This document shows positions 21,133-31,742 of a stretch of 64,000 nt of DNA, piece by piece; the stretch's first letter is position 1, and the number at the start of each line of letters is the position of its first letter. This DNA is from Hofstenia miamia (lineage: Eukaryota; Xenacoelomorpha; Acoela), in assembly GCA_004352715.1 (NCBI GenBank), contig SCFE01000011.1, positions 3,046,001-3,110,000 of the forward strand, read 5' to 3'. Both the position numbers and the translations under genes were made by a program. The notes under the pieces were generated by a model, which was not told the origin of the DNA, did no database searches, and saw only the letters and a program-made list of their open reading frames with translations.

Positions 21133-22724
21133 TCAAAAGCAGTTTACACATACAGTTGCCTGACATTTTCCGCACACATGTTTATTACATCGGCGACATA
21201 CATTAACAGTACGATTCTTTTCACAATTGGCATGAATGGCACAGGTAACACGACAATTCAGAGCCATTGGAGCTGGAGGGATATCTTCAAGCAGTGGTTG
21301 ATCATCTTGTCGTAGTTGCTGAGACAATTCAAAAAGAAACTTGCGACGAGATATTGTGGAGCCAGTTACCTTACAATAGATGATCCAGGCATTCATGGCA
21401 GCCAGATCAAGAAGATTATAAAAGCTGGCTAGAGGTCATCTTTGGCACCCAGAATTTGTTGAGTGTTGGCGACACATTGAGTCCAGCATATCAACTCTGA
21501 ACTTTGTGCTGTTATAGAATAAAATAGTCTCTGGCTTTCTTTTGCCTTCAGGCTGGAAGACGGTCCCTCGATGTTGTGTCGACAAAATGTGCACTGTCTT
21601 CTGTCGCTTTGCTTGATATTGGGTCGGATGCATTACATCACAATCAAAAAACTTGGATTCATGCAGTGCAAGACTTTGAGGGGGTGGCAATTCACAACGA
21701 TTAGCACGAATAGTTCCAGTGATAGTTGTTCGCCATTGATAGAGAGATTCAGCAAGTTTTTTGGAGGTGAAGAAATTATCAGTCGTTATGTTGTAGCCTT
21801 TGTTGAACAGGGGATCCATCAACCGCATCACAACATGGGTCCCAAGATTATTGACACAAGTTTCCTCATGATCAAGATAAGTAATAATGTTGTAACAATA
21901 CTTTGTGTCAACATTGGCTAACAGCCAGAACTTAATGCTGAATTTGTTGGGCTTATTTGGCATGTATTGTGTGAATGGGCAACGTGCTTTTGTAGGGAAT
22001 AGTTGCTTGTCAACAGTTAGATGAGGCCCAGGACGGTAACATCATTGGCTGTTCTCTACAAATCAATTGTAAATTGGAGAAACAAGGGCAAACTTGTCAT
22101 TAACGAGATTTCTTCACCATTCATCGTGATTATCAAAGCGTAGGTACTTCTTGATTTTACGAGCATGATCCCGGGGCATTGTCTTGTTGAAAGCAGGGCA
22201 ACCAACACTCTTAGACCATAAATCATTGAAAGGAAAATTTCGTTGATGGTTAATTCCACCCAGGTAAAGCAGACCAACAAACTTTTCTAAATCTTCTACA
22301 GTAAACTTCCAATTGTCATTACCAGCTCTTCTAGCACATTCCTTGCTGCAATTGACGATATGACGCAGACTCCATTCGTAGAAGATTTGTCTAAAAGCAT
22401 CTAGTGGTGTTTCACTGGTCAGCAAGCTCCAGTAGCTCCCACTCATTCTCTAAATACGTTATGATCTCCTGCCCGACCAAGACGTCTACCATTGCCATTT
22501 CTCATGGGGCGCAATATTGTTCCATCTTGTCCTGTATTTACTTCGCATTTGGTATCTTCTCAATCTTCATCATCATCACTAGAGCTGACGACTTCTGCGT
22601 CTTCAATATTAGGTTCAAATTCCTCTTCATCTGAATCCCTACCAGATTCATCTCCAGACTCATCAGAAGGAAGCTTAAGTACTCATCACAAAACTTCTTC
22701 TGCTTAAATTCTTCTTCTAGCCAC
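21133..22724 (-). pseudogene. piggyBac transposase, decayed
   Basis: About 530 codons on the minus strand, from a GTG where ATG is expected (22722-22724; ARRR then AEEV) to a stop at 21133. An acidic N-terminal stretch (SDESGDESGRDSDEEEFEP) leads into the DDE domain. The three catalytic Asp codons are present: LTVDKQL (22009-22011), TTDNFFTS (21778-21780) and KFRVDMLDSM (21490-21492). The usual VDEQL is VDKQL. RCPFTQYMPNKPNKF is typical of the family. The C-terminus is a Cys-rich finger (CRRCNKHVCGKCQATVCVNC). In-frame TGA stops lie after NHDEW, after PIYN, after NSQ, and at the Trp of the conserved RWPLA, with more near the N-terminus, plus at least one frame change near 22450. No full protein can be made. 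Confidence 0.9.
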
Positions 22725-23262
22725 AGTTAAACTGATAAAACAAAATATAAATTTTGAAATCAAAAAATTGTATATAAATGCAGAAATTATAGACGAAGTG
22801 ATGAGACATGACACAAAAGCCAATAAATGTTAAGTTTATTTGAAGGGTATTGTTATTTAGGTCATATTGGACGAACTAATCAGTTACAAAAGTCTCTACA
22901 ATATGCCAGTAGTAAGTATTAGATCTGAGATATATTCAATTTGCGCCACGAATTTGCAACAAACTTGAAATGCTAGCTCTTCATTTCAATTCAGGAATGA
23001 TTTTTCTTGATGAATTATTAGACAATCAAGCTAGGTACATTAGCAATAACATTATAATCAATACACTTATATTAGAAAGAAAATAATGATGTTGAATTAT
23101 TGCACAATCATTTTNTTCATTACATTTTAGAAGGACATACACTGAATATTTTTTAAACATTTACTGCCAACATATCACTGTATAGTACTTTAGAATGCAT
23201 ACCATAATATTATATGTTGCTATAATTTTATTATGCTTAAAAACTCATTAAAAAATAAAAAT

Positions 23263-23318
23263 CGTCAATTGACGGGTTTCGCCGTTCTAGGTATAACAAT
23301 TTTTTCGCCGTTGTAGTG
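23263..23318. repeat. piggyBac right terminal and subterminal repeats
   Basis: Palindrome CGTCAATTGACG at 23263-23274, then GGGTTTCGCCGTTCTAGG, and the outer repeat GCCGTTGTAGTG ending at 23318 before TTAA. It mirrors the left end. Confidence 0.75.
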
Positions 23319-23341
23319 TTAATGGATGAAGTAGGAATTAG

Positions 23342-24777
23342 TGTAGCATAATCTATTAAAAATAGCAAATGCAACCAAGAAACTAAGATGAAAACAAAAT
23401 CAAACAAAAAGAAAAAATCTGTTTTAATATTTTTATTTGATTTGCTAACAGAAAACTGTTTTAATATATTGTATGGAAAAATATCTGCCTCTAGCTATTT
23501 TTGACAAAAATCAGTGGATGAATTACTCCAAATTAATTTTAGTCCTCAGCCATAAGACACACAGAACTTTTTACATGTTATAACAGAAATCAAATGGAGA
23601 GAAGTACTTGTTTTCCAACATTAATATGTTTGTAAAAATCTAGTATAAATAGTTACTAAGCAAAAAAGCTTGTGATGAAATAAATTCTTCAGAGTTACAT
23701 TTATTTTTTATCTAGCATCATCCAACAAAGTCAGTAAAAGAAATTAAGATTGAATTTAGAAATGTGATTAAAAAATATATCATAAAAATTTGTTATAAAC
23801 TTAGATTAGTTTTTATCATGCAACCAAGAAATATCAGTGAAATTTATAGTAATTAATATATGTTTATTCTACTAATTTGGCAAAACAAAGGGGGCAAATT
23901 CTCATCCATTATTTTTAGCAATCTTGGCAGACAATCATTTAAAATTTGAATTCAACAGCTACTTTTTTGAGTTAATTATAAATAAAGAAATTTCCTTGGA
24001 TTTCTTATACCTAACTTTTCTTATGGTTTGAATATTTAATATGATATTCAGCTAATTGGTTTGTGCTCAGTAGTGGCAAGGATCCCATAATGGGAACAAT
24101 TCAAGTTTCCTTGTTCCAATCCACAAACCTGCACTTATATTAGGGGTATGATTAGGAGTTTTTATTTCTGTATAGCTAACTATTGATCATTTCCCTACAT
24201 GTACTAATGATAAGTAATTCAAAATAAGGCTGGTAAGCCAAACAAAGGGATTTATATCTATATTATTTTAGATCCAAATTAATTACTATAATGTGACAGA
24301 TAATGTGACTAAACATGTATTTATATTATATGCTAGATATTTATTTAATTAATTAAAGCCAATATATTTTGGTAATGGCTAAATACAGATTTTATTAAGC
24401 AGCTAGTGACAATCAAGTTTTCAAGAATATAGTACACTTTACCTTGAGTAGCCACTAAGCTATGGTTGGGTACACAAAAGTTGCATCATTGAGCTGAGAG
24501 GTGGAACTCATTTAATTAACAAATAGAATCATGGTTGTTACATTGTTAGGAGATTGGCCTGAGGCAGATGCTTACTTGCCAAACACAGAAAAGGATGCTG
24601 CAAAGCTTCCTCACCTAAATAGTGTTTGTTACATCATCTGTTAACTAAAGTTAATAGAATTAGTAAGGCAGAATTCAAGCAGTATAAAACTAGTGCATCC
24701 CTACCTGCTAGTTTACCATTCTAATTATAACAGTATAATAGAAAATAAAATGTCAAAGCCTGGTAGAGGATGCTACA
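23342..24777 (+). repeat. Family A LTR, copy 4 (opposite orientation)
   Basis: Runs from TGTAGCATAATC to GGTAGAGGATGCTACA, so its sense strand is plus. At 1436 bp it is longer than copy 1. Flanking tetranucleotides (TTAG and TTTA) do not match, and no primer-binding site follows. Together with copy 3 it forms an inverted pair around the piggyBac. Confidence 0.75.
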
Positions 24778-24839
24778 TTTATTCATTGCTGGTTTGACTT
24801 ATTAATAGAATGTGAAGCAAAGCATTTCATGCAAAGTAA

Positions 24840-25450
24840 CAATAAGAAAACCATGGTGAGGCAACTATTGAGGTCATAGTCCCTGATTGCAAAATGCATT
24901 TAGGTTATGGATAGGGTTTTTTGCTTAGCTCACTATCATTTGCGATTTTTTACATATAGTAACAAATTCAAGTTAGGCAAGTTAGCCAACACTAGGATTA
25001 TGTATGTCTTATTTGAGATCCTAATTCTATTGATTATAAATGACTGATAAGTGACCAAATTAATTATATGATTAGTTATCATATTTTATTCTTTCATGTA
25101 GTTTAGGAAGGTGCTTTTTATTTAATAGGTGTATATAAGTTTTTAATAATTTGTATGGCAGCTAGTGTGGATTCATTTTTGTAGTTTATGTCAGTAAATG
25201 GCATTACACAATGAGAATGAGAGTAAGTCAAATTGTGTCATGTTTATTTATTCACTGATATGTAGGGTACACATTGTACAATTTCCCCTTTGAGTTTGAG
25301 CTGAGTCAACTGTATCTGGAAACTTCACAAGGATGGATTGTTGGTGAATGGATTCAGTGTTGGGCTGATGCCCACTATCAAACAAGAGTCAATGGTTAAC
25401 TAAACAGTAATTGGAGAGGAATTGATGGAAATGAATATTAGTTGTTTCTA
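24840..25450 (+). repeat. Family A LTR fragment, copy 5
   Basis: Aligns with the middle and downstream part of copy 4 (blocks around GGCAAGTTAGCC, GTAGGGTACACA, GAGCTGAGTC and CTGATGCCCACTATCA). Both ends are missing. Confidence 0.6.
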
Positions 25451-26389
25451 AATTTAATCTAAGAGCTATGCAGTTTGGGAGATAGACATTGCCTCCCAAA
25501 AAGAATCTGTAAAATAAAGGAGCAAGTTACCATTGTTAAATGCTCATTCTGGCCTGGGTGATGATTCTATGTTAGGGTAGTAAAGTTTTTTTGCATATAC
25601 AATAACAAGCCAGTGTTGCCTTCTTACTTTCAATGAACTGAGCATAGGTACTAGATTTTTCCTTAGTTCTGCATCAGCTGGAAGAAATCCAAATATCAGA
25701 GTAATTACTATGAGCTTTCTTATCTAGGTTATTATTGGAGTACACACTTGTTTTGATGTTATCTAGCACAATTGCAGCTAAGAAGCAAATTACAATTTAT
25801 TACTCTCTTATGTTGTTTAGTTAGAATGTTCCACCATGAAATGAAATTGTGAAGCAATGAACATTCTACATGGTGATCCTGATCTTAGAAAAATTCACAT
25901 TTTGATCAAGGGCAGAAACCCTTATCTAAAATTTTTGCAAATTTTGGTTTTGGTTCCATCAAAAGTTTCAAATCTTTTAATAAAATATCCTCAGTTAGAA
26001 AGAACTAAAAATCTAGTACAATGACAAGTTTTCTTTACTACAATTAATCTTCTGGGGTGCATTGTTAGCTTGGTATCCAATGTATTGTTGTACCCAAAGT
26101 GCCTTTTTAGCATAATCCCCAAATTATTCAGCTGATTCCTCTGATTCCTGCAAACAAGAAGAATAAGATAGAAAATAAATGAATAAGATCCAATCAGAAT
26201 AATTTCAATGATTATTTTAATAAGATTTTTGATATATTAAAATGTACAAGCAAAAAAACTGAGGATGATTTTGATCCTTGTTAATTTTAATTGAATACCC
26301 AGAAGAGCTATGTGAATTTAAATTTGAATGGCAGCAGGTACTTGTTTCAATGATACTATGTATAAGTGCAATGAAATCAGTATAGAAGT
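25451..26389. other. Non-coding, unassigned
   Basis: AT-rich. Weak similarity to family A LTR words at 26310-26345 suggests old LTR material. No gene seen. Confidence 0.4.
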
Positions 26390-26760
26390 GATGAATTAAA
26401 TTCTTTGGAATTGATATATGTTTCTATTGGTTTATGGCTTAAAATATTATACTATAATGTCTAACTTAGTGGTGAAGAGTCTATGATGGGGATGATTTTT
26501 GGATTTTATGCTCCAGGCTACAAGATGCAGTAAGTTATATATATAGATAGGGTTTTCTATAGCTCACTTAGCTAGCTATGAATCAATTGCATTTGCATAT
26601 CATAACAAATTTGAGAAAGGCTAGTTAGCCAATATAGGAAATATCTTATTGTTTTAGACCCAAATAGTTGACAATAACAAATAATAAAAGTGCTTTGTTA
26701 TTATTTTATAATAACTAAATGTAGGTTAGGAAGCTGGAATTTTTCATGTGATAGTTTAGA
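26390..26760 (+). repeat. Family A LTR fragment, copy 6
   Basis: Contains the LTR words GTGGTGAAGAGTCTATGATG, TAGCTCACTTAGCTAGCTAT and GGCTAGTTAGCCAATATAGG in the order found in copy 4. Truncated at both ends. Confidence 0.55.
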
Positions 26761-27419
26761 ACATTTAATTAAATTAACACTGATATTGGTTTTTCTATTA
26801 TATATTAATTTTGGAAATATTGTAGCTAGTGTCATTTTTGTTGCTTAGCCTATTTTATGGCATTTATGAACAGTGTAATGCTAATGAAATTTACTATTTA
26901 CTATACTACATGCGCTGTCATGGAGACATATTACCAAAGAAAAAGCACATTTTTAAGTATAAATTCAAATACTATAATTTTAACAACTTCTGTGTAGTTA
27001 TTTTGCACAATATTTACTTTTTACACCAAATTATTAGCTCCATGCAGAACCTTTAGTAACACTAATAATTTGATTAATTGATTAAAAAGTAATTAAAATG
27101 CAATAGATTCTACAATATTTTTTATATTGAAATTCATGTGAATTTGAAATAGTGTCTATTAAATATTTAATTATTTAAAAGAAATCTATAATATTTAAGC
27201 AAAAATTCCTCCTAATTATAGAATGTTCTATGATCTGCGCATTGGACAACATTAGAAATTCACAGATTGCGCAATACCTACTTGGAAACATCTGTTGCCT
27301 TTGTCATGTGGACAGTTTGAGTTGGAATTCAATACACAGAGGAGTTGCTTTCTACATTGCTACACAGTGTTAAAGGTAACAATCAAATGATAAAGATGCA
27401 CTAAAAGTGGCAGCAGATT

Positions 27420-27953
27420 AACTATTACATGAAGATATTTCCCCAATGGATCTATCATATGATGATGAAATGGCAGAGTTAAAGAATGATATTGTTAATC
27501 TTATCAAAGAAATCCTTCTAAAAATTAAAAAGAGATAAATTTCTTCCTATAAAGAACTATTGGGAAATTTTGACAAAAAACATAACATATGTTTTGAAAT
27601 AGAAGAAGAAAAACATCTAATATCAGCTGCAGATCATAACAATACTGTCCAAAAAATACATGGTAAAATGAAAAATGATGAAGATAAAGCCAACCAGTTG
27701 TAAATATATCTATAAAAATAGAATTGAAGAAAACCCTCTCATATTTCAAATCCCAGAAATAAAAGAATTTCAAACCATTGATGATTATCAGAAAGGAGTA
27801 AGACAACTAATCAAATGCCTTTCCAATCAAGAATCACACACAATTTTTATTTATGTAAAAACTGGTGGGGTTCTATTCTATTTAAGAAACCATGAGAAAA
27901 ACAAAGGCAATTTTGCAGACATAATTAAAGGCCATCAAATGTCTAAAGGTTGA
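27420..27953 (+). pseudogene. Unrecognised decayed coding region, possibly gag-like
   Basis: Three short plus-strand frames follow each other: MDLSYDDEMAELKNDIVNLI (from 27447), then ISSYKELLGNFDKKHNICFE, then RIEENPLIFQIPEIKEFQTI with GVRQLIKCLSNQESHTIFIY. The composition is more protein-like than its surroundings (charged, mixed helix/strand). I recognise no domain. It may be a retroelement gag of another family. The frames are separated by stops, so no intact gene is claimed. Confidence 0.3.
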
Positions 27954-28107
27954 GCTTATTTTTTGATAAATTTTTAAAAACTTTTTATAGAATTCCCTGG
28001 ATTTAAACAATGCCCATTTTTTATTAAGCAATTCCATACAAATATTTGTATTATTAAAAAACAACAACTCAAGTTTTGTGAATTCAGGGAATTAATTAAT
28101 TAGCTTT

Positions 28108-28206
28108 TTAAATTTTCTAAAAATGACTTCTATTGGTTAATTTTTCTAATGGGTTAGACTTTTAAATTTTCTAAAATAATTTCTATTGGTTAATTTTTCT
28201 AAGAAT
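28108..28206. repeat. Two-copy tandem repeat, about 50 bp unit
   Basis: TTTTAAATTTTCTAAAA...TTCTATTGGTTAATTTTTCT occurs twice in a row with small changes. Confidence 0.7.
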
Positions 28207-28235
28207 TAGGTTCTACCATTATTTAGTGAGTTGGG

Positions 28236-28410
28236 GCAAAGTGATCCAGGCTGGTATCAGTCTAATTCAATATTGATACTGTTTGCTGAGTGTGGCTGTT
28301 ATCTACTATAAAGATGGTTTGATTGTGCTCCACCATTTTCTGGAGAGAGTTTGTGAGGCCTTGTCTTCTCTACTGCTAACTATTATTTACAGCTCTATTT
28401 ATATGCACAA
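28236..28410 (-). repeat. Retroelement block shared with 35900-36062
   Basis: The sequence around GATACTGTTTGCTGAGTGTG and GAGGCCTTGTCTTCTCTACT recurs almost unchanged at 35900-36062. There it borders minus-strand gag material. The minus strand reads REDKASQNLSRKWWNTIK in the second copy. It is probably a gag fragment. Confidence 0.6.
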
Positions 28411-29113
28411 TTATTTTTGTGCAAAAATTAATTAATTTTATCTGTATAATCTAAACATTAATTATGGTAATTCCAGAAGTAATCCATTTAAATTCAAGTG
28501 AGCATATATTTTAATTGAATGAATCACAAATTATGAAACTTACTCATAGAGATTGTCAGTCTGCTTTGAAAACTATATATATATATATATTGATATGTTT
28601 GCGTGTTTTTGTACAATATTAATACACATGAGGAATCACAAATCAAAATTTATGCAGGTGACAAATAAATTAAGATTTCTTTAATATTTAATGAACCATT
28701 CAATTTTAATTAAGAACAGGTGAATTTCCAACCATCACAGAGCAAATGTTGTTAAATAATTTATTGAAACTTTGGAGAAAGAAATCACTACAAGATGACT
28801 CTCCCTATTCTCTGTCAGTTGATATCCAAGTAAAATAAACAGGTCTCTTAAAAGACTTTGTCATTCCCATTAGAAACACCACCAATGCATTTTGGGAATT
28901 TTAGGGTCTTCACTGAAAAAAACTTTAGGTGAGCTATTTTAATTCAGTAATTGAATGTTTTGAAAATTTAATTATTAATTAAATTCTTTTCAAATTATCA
29001 AAGTTTTCAATGTTTTAAATTATGAAGTTCAAAATTTACAATGTTTAGAATTATAAATATCTTTGCAATTCATATACAAACCTATTTTTAGTTAAAAATT
29101 CAAAGTTTATTTA

Positions 29114-29149
<36 letters not shown>

Positions 29150-29466
29150 TTTAGTGAGTCATATATTAATGTTAGAAAATTTAAAAATTAGCTTGCAGGA
29201 CTGGACTTTTTAAGGTTTATTATTGGCCAATTCTTTTTACATAACTGAATTTTTTATGGTTTCTGATTAACTAAATTTCTCTGTACTGTTAGACTTTTTA
29301 AATTTAAATTATTCTAAAAATTTATTTTAAAGTATATTGTGTTAACTAACTATATAAATTTAGATTACAGCAAAGTTTTTGTGAATATTTAATTTGGTTT
29401 AGCTTATAGAAATGTGTTTTTGCAAATATATTATAGTTTTAAATATATCTTTCTTATTATTAATAG
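28411..29466. other. Non-coding with TA microsatellites
   Basis: No gene. About 35 bases at 28546-28580 match the start of the LINE at 48108-48138 (GTCAGTCTGCTTTGAAAACT), a tiny LINE relic. A TA run lies at 28572-28590, and a longer one of about 17 units at 29115-29148. Confidence 0.55.
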
Positions 29467-29759
29467 TGTAGCATCTTTGACCAGGCTTTGACCTCCAGTA
29501 TCTCTATTATACTACTATAATCAGTGTGGCTTACTAGCAGGTAGGGATGTACTAAATTTAGACTGCTTAACTTCTGCGTTATTAAACTCCAGTAACTATA
29601 ATTAATGGATGATATAATGAACACTATTTAGGTGATGAAGCCTTGCAGCATCCTTGCCAGTTGTTGGTGCTTTGGCATCTGCCTGAAGCTGATCTCCAAA
29701 TCGAGTAACAACCACTCTTCTTTGTCCCAAGTGAATGAGTTCCTACTCTTGGCTCAGTG

Positions 29760-30861
29760 TCAGGATCTTTTAGCCAACGGCATCATCCGCCAATGACTAG
29801 TCACTGTCCAATAGCCAAATTATAATTATAAATTTTTGGAATGGATTTAATTAAAGCAAAAAAGGGTTATCTTCTTTTAAGTTCGTTTTCGATTTTTTTG
29901 TGAATGTATTAGAAACATCTTATTGGAATTGTACAATATCTACATTCTGATTCATGGTGTAAGAATAACACAGCTGTACCTTTGTACAGACCATGTGAGT
30001 TCGAATCTCACCGAATCATAGAGGCAATAATTTATTTTGTATTATCTATCTATCTATCTATCTATTTTGTATTATAGTTACAATATGGAAACTATATTCT
30101 ATTATGTATCTATATTTTAGTTCGTTGTATACATCTTAAATTTTTAATTTCTAAATTTTATTCAATAAAAAGTTTTTTGAAAACAAATATTAGTAGAATA
30201 TAATGAAGAACTGTCAGTGCAAGCAAATCACATTAAGAGTGAGAACAAAATATCTCTCTCAAAAACTGAATAGCTAGCAATTCTATATAGTAATATTAAT
30301 AAGCGGTATTTGGAAAAAATGCTGTTTTATATTTGAAAATGTAATGTCAATATCGCCTACATTGTTCATTAGAAAATTAATGGAGTTAACAACAAATCAC
30401 GCAAATGTAAAATAAACGAAAAGGATAAAAATGCACAAGAAAGCAGCACTATTAATAAATTTGTAATGAATTATTTTAAAGAACAAAAAGTTGCGATGAC
30501 AATGATAATCTATAATTGCTGCACTATCAATAAATTAACTGAAATTTGATAAGTTCCAGCAAAAGCAACATTATTTTAATTTTGCATCATTAGTTTTAGG
30601 TCCTAAGATTAAAATCATATGTGCAATAATTAACTTGTACTGATTTTCTATATAATAAATTAAAATTCCAAGAAGCTTGAAAGTTAAGGCTTAATTGTGG
30701 TCTCAATGCGTATTAAAATAATTATCTAACAAATATTTCCTATTTTTATTAAAATTGGCAAATATATATTTTATAAATTACTATTAAAATAAGTAAACTA
30801 TAATTTTAAATAATATAATTTGTTTTTGTTTTGATGCTTTTGGCTGATAGTGACCATAACC
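29760..30861. mobile_element. 1.1-kb insertion with 12-bp target duplication
   Basis: The LTR word CTTGGCTCAGTG is present on both sides (29748-29759 and 30862-30873). Removing the insert and one copy restores the LTR. A 12-bp duplication fits LINE-driven retroposition (SINE or truncated LINE) better than a DNA transposon. The insert contains a tRNA-like stretch, a TATC microsatellite at about 30042-30064 and otherwise AT-rich DNA with no coding region. Confidence 0.75.
29948..30018 (+). tRNA. tRNA-like sequence, probably SINE-derived or pseudogene
   Basis: 71 bases fold by eye into a cloverleaf-like pattern. Acceptor arms TGATTC/GAATCA pair six for six. GTGT/ACAC makes a D-like stem and CTGTA/TACAG an anticodon-like stem with a 6-base loop. 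GTGAG-TTCGAAT-CTCAC is a perfect T arm with a B-box-like core. The anticodon loop is one base short and the D loop lacks GG, so a working tRNA is unlikely. Its place inside a 12-bp-flanked insertion points to a tRNA-derived SINE. Confidence 0.4.
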
Positions 30862-31742
30862 CTTGGCTCAGTGCGGCAACTTATGTATACCTTATCCTAG
30901 CTTGGTGATTACTCAAGGCTCAACAATTTTTAAATTAGTCTCAATTTGTAAAGTGTTCTATATACTTGCAACATTGATTGTTACTAGCTGCTTAATTAAT
31001 TATGCAATTAGCAATTACCAAAATATATTGGCTTTCATTAAATAAGATAGATATGTAGCAGGTTTTCAAACTTACATGTAATAATGGATACATACACAGT
31101 CACATTATCAGTCAACCTATAGTCATTAATTTGTATCTAGAATAATATAATATAAATTCCTATGTTTGGTTGCCAGCCTTATAATGCATTTGTTATAGTT
31201 AATACATGTATGATAGGATTGATAGTTAACTAAATGGAAGTCAAAACTCCAAATCATATCCGTAACTTAAGTGCAGGTTCATGGCTTGGAACAAGGAACC
31301 CAGAATTGTTTCCATTATGAGATCCTTGCCACAACTGTATGCCAACCATTTAGCTGAACATCATACTAAATAATCAAACCATCATCAAACTAAATATAAT
31401 AATTCCAAAGAATTTTCTTTATCAATTGTTACAATGAATTTCTCTCTATTTATAGTTAATCCCAAAAGAGTAGCTGTTGATTTCAAATTTCAAAAGATCT
31501 TCTGCAAGATGGCTAAAAATAATGGAAGCAAATTCACTCCCTTTGTTTCACCAAATTAATAGAATGAACAGATACTAATTATAATCATTTTCACTGATAG
31601 TTCTTGGTTGCATAATACAAAACTAATCTAAGATGATAAATAATTTTCATGATATATTTTAATCACATTTAAATTTAATCTTAGTTCCTCTTCACTGACT
31701 ATCTTTCATTAGCAGCCTAAATTTGTCTTGGATTATGCTACA

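Larger units (their letters stand above)
20516..23318. mobile_element. piggyBac element with TTAA target duplication
   Basis: Flanked by TTAA at 20512-20515 and 23319-23322. The terminal inverted repeats are CACTAGAATGGC on the left and, reverse-complemented, CACTACAACGGC on the right. Subterminal palindromes CGTCAATTGACG lie at both ends. Inside is a minus-strand transposase of the piggyBac family with stop codons. The 2803-bp length is normal for an autonomous piggyBac. It is inserted between a minus-sense and a plus-sense family A LTR. Confidence 0.92.
29467..31742 (-). repeat. Family A solo LTR, copy 7, split by a 1.1-kb insertion
   Basis: The plus-strand left end is TGTAGCATCTTTGACC and the right end is GGATTATGCTACA. 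It is flanked by a 4-bp target duplication ATAG (29463-29466 and 31743-31746). No internal retroelement sequence lies inside, so this is a solo LTR left by recombination. A later insertion occupies 29760-30861. Confidence 0.85.

Noticed and set aside
21133-22724. TGA read as an amino acid (alternative genetic code)
   Set aside because: Some TGA codons sit at Trp positions, but others sit at likely Arg positions, and other elements in the window carry TAA and TAG stops as well. Mutational decay explains all.
23342-24777. LTR copy 4 as a solo LTR with target duplication
   Set aside because: The flanking tetranucleotides TTAG and TTTA do not match.
29948-30018. A functional tRNA gene
   Set aside because: The anticodon loop is one base short, the D loop lacks GG and the sequence lies in a retroposed insert. 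Kept only as tRNA-like.
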